In this document: piece by piece, positions 58,723-64,000 of the stretch | Layout of the letters: each line of letters opens with the position of its first letter | Numbering within the stretch: position 1 is the first letter of the stretch | From: Flexithrix dorotheae DSM 6795 | GTDB lineage: Bacteria > Bacteroidota > Bacteroidia > Cytophagales > Flammeovirgaceae | Reading direction: 5' to 3' | Length of the DNA: 64,000 bases | Assembly: GCF_000379765.1 (NCBI RefSeq) | Contig: NZ_KB903443.1 | Location: 558,882 to 622,881 of the forward strand | Program-made: the position numbers and the translations under genes | The notes under the pieces: generated by a model | What the model saw: the letters and a program-made list of their open reading frames with translations, nothing else | What the model was told of the DNA's origin: nothing | The model's database searches: none

Positions 58723-58760
58723 CAAATTACAAGCTGACAATATGGTATTTTATCCTGAAA

Positions 58761-58791
58761 TTGAACTCTTCGGTATTTTTACGTAAGTTTA
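58761..58791 (+). promoter_or_regulatory. Candidate promoter for the surface protein group
   Basis: TTG (58761-58763) is separated by 20 bp from TAAGTTTA (58784-58791), close to the Bacteroidota TTG/TAnnTTTG pattern with one change. It lies about 70 bp upstream of the gene at 58861. Confidence 0.4.
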
Positions 58792-58860
58792 GTGAACTGA
58801 TGTTTCTCCGGAAACCACTAATCAATTGCTAATTTTTGACTAACCAATCTTACTAAAGGC

Positions 58861-59349
58861 GTGAAATTATTTTTATTAATTGCCTTAATATTCTTTTTCC
58901 ACAGGGCAAAGGCTCAAAAACCTCTGGCTGTTAGAAGCACTCTGGGATCTTCAGGAATTTCCAGTGCTATCCATTTGGGGAAACAAAATATTTATTTTCA
59001 GCAAAGTGTAGGACAATCTGGGGTAACCGGCCATTTTGTGCATTCTGGAAAAATTTTAAAGCCAGGGTTTATTCAACCAATTTTAAAGAACAAAAAATAC
59101 AAAGCTGAAAATTCACCTCTGATTTACCCCAACCCGGTAAGGGAAACGCTATTTCTCTACTTTCAGAAAAAGACTAATGAGGACATTCAGATCAGGATTT
59201 TTTCACTAATGGGAAAATTATTGCTGGAAAAGCATTTCCCTCCAAATTCCTCTTTTCAGATTAACCTTTCCGAACTTCCGACAGGCCAATATATTTTCCA
59301 GTCTCATTCCAACACTACTCATTTCGTCCGTCAAATCATTAAAGAATAG
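58861..59349 (+). CDS. Small T9SS-secreted protein with C-terminal sorting domain
   Basis: The protein is 162 residues from a GTG start. A signal peptide (MKLFLLIALIFFFHRAKA) comes first. The last 75 residues have the T9SS sorting pattern: IYPNPVRETLFLYFQ, IRIFSLMGKLL and a final LPTGQYIFQS...HFVRQIIKE. The middle part (about 25-75), with SSGISSAIHLGKQNIYFQQSVGQSG, is of unknown family. Since the sorting domain forms half the protein, it may be a small surface adapter or structural subunit (inference). The next gene starts two bases after its stop, so the two are coupled. Confidence 0.82.
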   Translation: MKLFLLIALIFFFHRAKAQKPLAVRSTLGSSGISSAIHLGKQNIYFQQSVGQSGVTGHFVHSGKILKPGFIQPILKNKKYKAENSPLIYPNPVRETLFLYFQKKTNEDIQIRIFSLMGKLLLEKHFPPNSSFQINLSELPTGQYIFQSHSNTTHFVRQIIKE

Positions 59350-59351
59350 AC

Positions 59352-60023
59352 ATGAATAAATTTTTAATAATACTTTGCCTCCTCTGTTCATTTCAGATTA
59401 CACACGCCCAACAACTGATGCTGAATATGGGTAAAACCATTTCCACATTTGATTACAAAAATTCTGATGGGAATAAACTGGATAATCTGCTTTCCCGAAG
59501 TTATGGCTATATGGAAGCTGGCTATAAATTGCCTGTATTCACTGAAAATTTTAAAGTTTTAGCCAATGTTACTTATAATAAATATGGCGCATCTGGAAGT
59601 GAAAGAAGTTACTATTTCGAGTGGGACATGGCCTACTTGGGGGGAAATGTGGGTCTGGAATATGACTTGTGGAGAATTGGTGATTTTTTCAACCGAAAAA
59701 ATGGATTTGTAAAAGGCCGTGAAGGCCTGATTTTTTTCATTAAAGGGACTTTTTCTGGTGAATTTTTAATTACCGGTACCCAGCAAATAAACAACCAGGC
59801 CTATAACCTGAAAGGTGTGGAACAATTCGATCAACCCTTGTTTTTTGTGCGGGGAGGAGCTGGTTTAAGTTATGGTTTCTCTGAAGATGTGGCCTTGTTT
59901 TTCCAATACATGGGTGGCAAAAGTTTCCCGCTTTTAAAAGGAAATCCTGATGACAAGGAAGAACTCAGCCTGATTACACACCAATTCGGTTTTGGTGTAT
60001 TGATAAAAATTTTACACAAATAA
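59352..60023 (+). CDS. Exported beta-barrel-like hypothetical protein
   Basis: The protein is 223 residues with a signal peptide ending near QITHAQQ (about residue 20). The rest is rich in alternating polar and aromatic residues with segments such as YGYMEAGYKLPVF, NVGLEYDLWRI, VRGGAGLSYGFSEDVALFFQY and HQFGFGVLIKILHK. The last of these ends in an aromatic/basic residue pattern common in outer-membrane barrels. It is probably an outer-membrane protein. I recognise no family. It lies two bases after the T9SS gene and 36 bp before the next surface protein gene. Confidence 0.7.
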   Translation: MNKFLIILCLLCSFQITHAQQLMLNMGKTISTFDYKNSDGNKLDNLLSRSYGYMEAGYKLPVFTENFKVLANVTYNKYGASGSERSYYFEWDMAYLGGNVGLEYDLWRIGDFFNRKNGFVKGREGLIFFIKGTFSGEFLITGTQQINNQAYNLKGVEQFDQPLFFVRGGAGLSYGFSEDVALFFQYMGGKSFPLLKGNPDDKEELSLITHQFGFGVLIKILHK

Positions 60024-60059
60024 AATTTCTAATGCCTATCTATTTAAAATGCCAATATC

Positions 60060-61922
60060 ATGAAATTTCTTTTAATCAACTTTCTACTGTTTTTTATAAT
60101 TTCTTCATCTATTTATGCACAATCCCATGGAATTAGCTATCAGGCTGTGCTCATTGACGAAAATGCATTTGAGATCCCAGGAGTAGACATAGTAGGCAGT
60201 CATATTGGCGATACAGAATTGACCATAAGGTTCTCCATTCTAAATGCTGCAGGAGGAACTGATTATCAGGAAGAACAACTGACAAAAACAGATGAATTCG
60301 GGATGATCAATGTAATCATTGGGGAAGGGAATTCCACAGGAAACAGCCCTGGTAATTTTGAGGATATTGATTGGGATGGCACACCTAAAAACCTGATGGT
60401 AGAAATAAAACTGGAAGAAAACGCTACAGACTTTGAAGAATTTTCAAATCAGGCACTTTATTTCGTTCCTTATGCTTTCCATAGAAATATCACTGCTACA
60501 GGCACAATGGAAGTGGATGGAAACACTACCCTCAATGGCACTACTACTTTAAATAGTACATTAACAGTGGCCAATGCCAGTAATACCAGCTTAACCGGAG
60601 ATTTAAATGTAGATGGTTTATCTACATTGGCTGAGCTGGAAGTAGAAGGGGAAAGTGACCTAAACGGACAGGTGACCATTACAGCCGATATTAATGGCAG
60701 CCAAAATAATGTAAATTCATATCCGCTGGTCGTACAGGGCAGCGATCAGGGTATTTCCATAAAAGTAGACGGAGGTAGAAACGCGAGCAAAAATTTTGTC
60801 ACCTTCAGGGACGGTTCCGGTATTCATGGCCGAATTGAAGGCCAGACACTTGCCGAATTGCAAAGCAGTTTTCGGTTTATTTGGGATTTTACCATGGCCG
60901 GACTGGAAGAGGCTTTCGTATTGGCAGAGGGCCTTGCGTGTGGAACTCAACTCGATGCAGCTGAAGTAATTGTAATGGGATTAGAGGGATTAAAAGCTTA
61001 TTCCCAATGGATAGAACTTTCGGCCAATGCCGAATTAAATGTGGGTGTAGCTTTCGAAACGGGAGGAGCTGATTATGCCGAATGGCTTGAAAAAGCAGAT
61101 CCGAATGAGTCTTTTACTGAGGGAGATATAGTAGGTGTTTATGCCGGGAAAATTTCTAAAAAAACGACTGATGCAGACCATGTTATGGTGATTTCCACCA
61201 ACCCTATTATTGTGGGGAATATGCCAGAATCTGAAAAGGAAAATCAATTTGAAAAAGTGGCCTTTTTGGGGCAGGTGCCGGTAAAGGTAGTGGGAAAAGT
61301 GGAATTAGGAGATTACATTCTGGCTTCCGGAAATCAGGATGGTTTTGGCATAGCCATTTCTCCTGAAAAAATGAAGATTGAAGACTATTCCAAAATAGCC
61401 GGAGTGGCCTGGCAGACTTCAGATGGAGGAACTACAAACTTTATCAATATGGCTGTTGGGATCAACAATAATGATTTGGCCAGTGTAGTGGCAAAACAGG
61501 CAGCAGAAATCGAGTCCCTAAAAAAGCAAATAAATGAAATTTATGCTTTGCTCAAAGGAAAGTCAGTTAATGGAGAGCATCAGGTTAAAACTGCTGTTGC
61601 CCCGAAAAATGAACCGAATGGATCCCCATCTCCCACTTTGATTTCCAAAAAAATGAGGGTTCAACAAGGGAAAAAATCCCTGAAAATTACAGAAGAAGAA
61701 TTTGAAAACTGGCTAAATGATTATGGCTATATTTTCGAAGAAAAAATGAGGTTTGTAAAAGAACAATTCCAACTCAATAATGTAAACATTGAAAAATACC
61801 CAGAGGTAAAAATCCTCATTGAAAATCCAACAAAGGCTTTCAGAGATATGAGAAATGGCCAATATATGAATACCCTGTGGCAATCATTTGAACAGAAATA
61901 TTTGGAGCAGGTTAAGGATTAA
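60060..61922 (+). CDS. Secreted fibre-like protein with Peptidase_G2-like domain
   Basis: The protein is 620 residues with a signal peptide (about 1-21). The N-terminal domain, GISYQAVLIDENAFEIPG, is common in Bacteroidota surface proteins. A low-complexity repeat region (about 140-205; NTTLNGTTTLNSTLTVANAS) resembles trimeric fibre or stalk sequence. Near residue 340 the text GGADYAEWLE...GDIVGVYAGKISKKT...VISTNPIIVGN matches the pattern of the Peptidase_G2 (tail-fibre chaperone) domain. A heptad-rich segment (VAKQAAEIESLKKQINEIYALL) suggests a coiled coil, then a Lys/Glu-rich tail with no T9SS motif. It may form a trimeric surface fibre (inference). Confidence 0.72.
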   Translation: MKFLLINFLLFFIISSSIYAQSHGISYQAVLIDENAFEIPGVDIVGSHIGDTELTIRFSILNAAGGTDYQEEQLTKTDEFGMINVIIGEGNSTGNSPGNFEDIDWDGTPKNLMVEIKLEENATDFEEFSNQALYFVPYAFHRNITATGTMEVDGNTTLNGTTTLNSTLTVANASNTSLTGDLNVDGLSTLAELEVEGESDLNGQVTITADINGSQNNVNSYPLVVQGSDQGISIKVDGGRNASKNFVTFRDGSGIHGRIEGQTLAELQSSFRFIWDFTMAGLEEAFVLAEGLACGTQLDAAEVIVMGLEGLKAYSQWIELSANAELNVGVAFETGGADYAEWLEKADPNESFTEGDIVGVYAGKISKKTTDADHVMVISTNPIIVGNMPESEKENQFEKVAFLGQVPVKVVGKVELGDYILASGNQDGFGIAISPEKMKIEDYSKIAGVAWQTSDGGTTNFINMAVGINNNDLASVVAKQAAEIESLKKQINEIYALLKGKSVNGEHQVKTAVAPKNEPNGSPSPTLISKKMRVQQGKKSLKITEEEFENWLNDYGYIFEEKMRFVKEQFQLNNVNIEKYPEVKILIENPTKAFRDMRNGQYMNTLWQSFEQKYLEQVKD

Positions 61923-61936
61923 CCACAGAAAAATTC

Positions 61937-63319
61937 TTATTTTTTTACAAATAAAAGCCTATATCCAATAGTTCCATCCTCCATTTTTTTATCCCAATAA
62001 GTATTTGTCATCAAACTTAGATGGTAAACATAAATACCATAGTGTTTTGCAGTCTTGGTTAATCTACTTTTTCCAAAATGGGAAAAATCAGAATTTGTGA
62101 AATTATTCAATTCATCATTCTTTACACGAACTCCATCAATCCAAACACCATACATTTTTTCGTCTTTGAATGATTCAATTTGTTCTGAAGATGGTACTTT
62201 TTTTTCTGTAAAAACATCAAGAAAAACTATAGGTAGTTGATCTTTTTGAGTTTTATCCATTTTTAAATATAAACCTTCAATTTGTTTCTCATCTTTTTCT
62301 GAAATTAGCTTAGGCAGGTTCTTTTTCCAGTCAGGATTGCTTTCCTGATATTTACTTAAAATGGCTAAGACCTCCCCCACAATATCCTGTTTAGGTGCGT
62401 GGGTTTTTAGAATTGCTGGCTTTATCCATTCCTCTTCTAGTTGGGCAAATGTTTTTTCTCCAAATACTAAAATTACTGCCATAAGCATGGGGAGAACGGA
62501 AATTTGTTTTATAATCCGGCTAAAAGTGGAAGTCTTAACGGTCATCATAATTAATCTTCTTTTGAGAGTTAAAAAATTGAATGAATGGCTTAAAACAAAA
62601 TTTGTATTCGGAGCTACATGATGCAGTATCAATTGCTGGTAAGAATGTGGGTCTCCATGTTGCTTTAATACGGCTTCATCCGCCAGAAATTCATGGTTGA
62701 GCCGAATGGCATTTCTATAGAAAAATAAAATGGGATTGAACCAGCAAAGTGTCAATAATAGTTCTATCAAAATGATATCCAGGCTATGTTTTTGATCAGC
62801 ATGGGCAAATTCATGGGTTAAAATTTTCGCCTCTATTTTATTTTTATTAAATGCCGATTTATTCACGAAAATCCAGTTTAAAAAGCAAAAAGGACTTATT
62901 TCCTGATTACACAAAATTAAAGTTCTTCCTTTAAGGCGATGTTTTTCAGCATGTTTAGCCATGGAAACAGGACCTATTAGATTCTTCAAAAACCTGATCA
63001 CAAGAATACCGGAAATACAACTATAAATCAGGGTAATCCATACAAAAGCATTTTCTGATTCAGGTTCATCGAATGTGGATGGGATATTTTCATAACTTTC
63101 AAATACATGCTCTGTATAAATCAGGTTTTCCTGTTTTGGATATACCTCAGGAATAAATGCAGAAGGAATTTCAAATTGGGGAATTAAAAAAGAAAACAAC
63201 AGACTCACCAATAAGTAGTATCGCTTAAAATGGTGCATTTTTTCCTTTTCAAAAACCAGTTTGAAACACAACAGAAAGATGCCACTGCAAAAAATAAATT
63301 TGAGGAAATAAAAGATCAT
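61937..63319 (-). CDS. M56 family BlaR1-like membrane metallopeptidase
   Basis: The protein is 460 residues. Helices lie near 1-20, 33-48, 92-112 and 183-202. The metalloprotease motif is LTHEFAHADQKH (HEFAH at 169-173), with the third ligand likely in FLADEAVL (about E215). A last helix near 275-295 precedes a periplasmic C-terminal part (about 300-460), which is unlike the penicillin-binding domain of BlaR1 and of unknown ligand. Such proteins cleave a BlaI-type repressor when an inducer binds. The gene overlaps the repressor gene upstream by 4 bp (63316-63319). Confidence 0.9.
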   Translation of the reverse strand: MIFYFLKFIFCSGIFLLCFKLVFEKEKMHHFKRYYLLVSLLFSFLIPQFEIPSAFIPEVYPKQENLIYTEHVFESYENIPSTFDEPESENAFVWITLIYSCISGILVIRFLKNLIGPVSMAKHAEKHRLKGRTLILCNQEISPFCFLNWIFVNKSAFNKNKIEAKILTHEFAHADQKHSLDIILIELLLTLCWFNPILFFYRNAIRLNHEFLADEAVLKQHGDPHSYQQLILHHVAPNTNFVLSHSFNFLTLKRRLIMMTVKTSTFSRIIKQISVLPMLMAVILVFGEKTFAQLEEEWIKPAILKTHAPKQDIVGEVLAILSKYQESNPDWKKNLPKLISEKDEKQIEGLYLKMDKTQKDQLPIVFLDVFTEKKVPSSEQIESFKDEKMYGVWIDGVRVKNDELNNFTNSDFSHFGKSRLTKTAKHYGIYVYHLSLMTNTYWDKKMEDGTIGYRLLFVKK

Positions 63320-63693
63320 AATTTCTTTTTCTTTTCAATTTCCTGATCAATAATACTTTTTAGTTGCTCCAACTCCTTTTTCGAAAGATTTGTCTCCTTT
63401 GTAAAAAATGAAGCAAATTTTAAGGCCGAATTGCCGAAGAAACTCCTGATCAATCCATTTACATGTTGGGAGAAATAATCCTCCTTTTTCACCAGAGGAA
63501 AGTATTGCCGGGAATTACCAAAAAGCTTAAAATCAATAAATTTCTTTTCTCTTATTCTTTTCAGCAGGGTGGCAATTGTGGTATTTGCCGGTTTGGGATC
63601 AGGATAACTTTCAATAATTTCCTTCATGAAAGCCGTTTTCCTCTCCCAAATAATTTCCATTAATTGCTCTTCGCTTTTTGAAAGTTTTACCAT
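63316..63693 (-). CDS. BlaI/MecI/CopY family repressor
   Basis: The protein is 125 residues, the usual length. The winged helix region with SKSEEQLMEIIWERKTAFMKEI and NTTIATLLKRIREKKFIDF is characteristic. The rest is a dimerisation helix region ending in a basic tail. It overlaps the M56 gene by ATGA, so the two are coupled. The repressor would be cut by the M56 peptidase. A CTACAAATGTAG site overlaps the promoter -7 box, so the gene is autoregulated (inference). Confidence 0.9.
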   Translation of the reverse strand: MVKLSKSEEQLMEIIWERKTAFMKEIIESYPDPKPANTTIATLLKRIREKKFIDFKLFGNSRQYFPLVKKEDYFSQHVNGLIRSFFGNSALKFASFFTKETNLSKKELEQLKSIIDQEIEKKKKL

Positions 63694-63714
63694 TCTACAT
63701 TTGAATTATTTGTT

Positions 63715-63726
63715 CTACAAATGTAG
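63715..63726. promoter_or_regulatory. BlaI-type operator overlapping the -7 box
   Basis: CTACAAATGTAG is a TACAnnTGTA-type palindrome. On the minus strand its centre forms TACATTTG (63718-63725), a perfect TAnnTTTG box. A second arm TCTACATTTG (63694-63703) pairs with CAAATGTAGA (63718-63727). Repression by steric block is the simplest reading. Confidence 0.75.
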
Positions 63727-63854
63727 ATTTAAATTTTTTATTTCCTAATCAATCCCGTACTTTTTATAAAAATTTATACTCAGATTACACAAAATACCAA
63801 ACGAAGACCATGCTGGGACGCATAGCGTAAAAGTTTTTCATTTAAAACTCACCC

Positions 63855-64000
63855 CTAACAAAATTTCTTAAATTTTTTCTTGCAATTATAAATTTTTGTA
63901 GCATCAATAATATAGAAATTACCATTCTGTAAGTAGCTACCACGTTGTTTTTGAAAAAAGGATTCAAGGTAACTTCTACTACAGTAATTGCCAAAGGGAA
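63855..64000 (-). CDS. 3' end of an unknown minus-strand gene (partial)
   Basis: One minus-strand frame is open from the right edge (codons from 63998) to a TAG at 63855-63857, giving 47 residues. The segment GSYLQNGNFYIIDATKIYNC reads like protein and recalls the NG.IYI pattern of nucleotide-sugar cytidylyltransferases, but it is too short to name. Other frames are also partly open, so it may be noise. Confidence 0.3.
   Translation of the reverse strand, partial: PFGNYCSRSYLESFFQKQRGSYLQNGNFYIIDATKIYNCKKKFKKFC

Larger units (their letters stand above)
58291..58860. other. Intergenic region between divergent genes
   Basis: The 570-bp region holds the inverted repeat at 58340-58372, the structured repeat at 58558-58722 and a possible promoter near 58761-58791. 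I see no open frame of protein-like quality. Confidence 0.6.

Noticed and set aside
1-64000. tRNA, rRNA, CRISPR arrays, prophage and restriction or defence gene clusters
   Set aside because: No cloverleaf-type sequences, regular short repeats with spacers, phage structural genes or defence-type enzymes were seen on reading; dinD alone is not enough to call a defence island.

Overview
The window looks like a piece of chromosome from a member of the Bacteroidota, most likely a Cytophagales-type bacterium (inference). The evidence is the AT-rich composition, type IX secretion (T9SS) C-terminal sorting domains on three proteins, several promoter -7 boxes of the TAnnTTTG type, and families typical of glycan-degrading Cytophagales: Gfo/Idh/MocA oxidoreductases with Tat signals, GH2, GH29, sulfatase, and a BlaI/M56 pair. 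I saw no rRNA, tRNA or CRISPR array.

Layout. 1-410: the end of an ISKra4-like transposase lies against a broken lipoprotein gene. 567-6734 (minus): a reactive-sulfur cluster with a CstB-like persulfide dioxygenase/rhodanese, a SulP permease, two half-size YeeE/YedE thiosulfate-type transporters, a universal stress protein and a Crp/Fnr regulator. Two promoters in it share an operator at identical spacing. 7015-14779 (minus): Nramp-like transporter, exported NagA-like deacetylase, two Tat-signal Gfo/Idh proteins and a GH2 exo-glucosaminidase/mannosidase-like enzyme, a plausible extracytoplasmic hexosamine pathway. 15284-22782: a large ABC permease, a PhyH dioxygenase, a small exported protein, and a sugar-acid operon (GntR, mandelate racemase family, MFS). 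23131-28177: GH29 fucosidase, a Gfo/Idh protein, a small membrane protein and a sulfatase. 28318-31601: aldehyde dehydrogenase with DUF779 and a divergent AraC regulator, with a clear direct-repeat operator between them.

32159-42816: a T9SS-secreted subtilase with a substituted catalytic His, the rfbC-rfbD-rfbB dTDP-rhamnose genes, an APC permease fused to UspA domains, a 48-residue membrane protein, and nadA-nadB. 43116-49674: a ChbG-like lipoprotein and a 1680-residue secreted sugar-dehydrogenase-like repeat protein. 49850-56258: a sulfate activation operon (SLC13 permease, cysC, cysD, dinD, cysN, cysQ) in which a DNA-damage-inducible D homologue sits between the two ATP sulfurylase subunits. 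56443-63693: a LiaF-like protein, a sterol-desaturase family hydroxylase, a three-gene surface-protein group, and a BlaI/M56 antirepressor pair. The right edge may cut a further minus-strand gene.

The most unusual points are dinD inside cysDN, the matched promoters of the sulfur cluster, the 21-bp-phased AraC site, a family of structured intergenic repeats (around 22840, 25745 and 58558), a long-range paired leader at 39775-39878, and the His-to-Glu subtilase. No wholly new multi-gene system can be proven from sequence alone.
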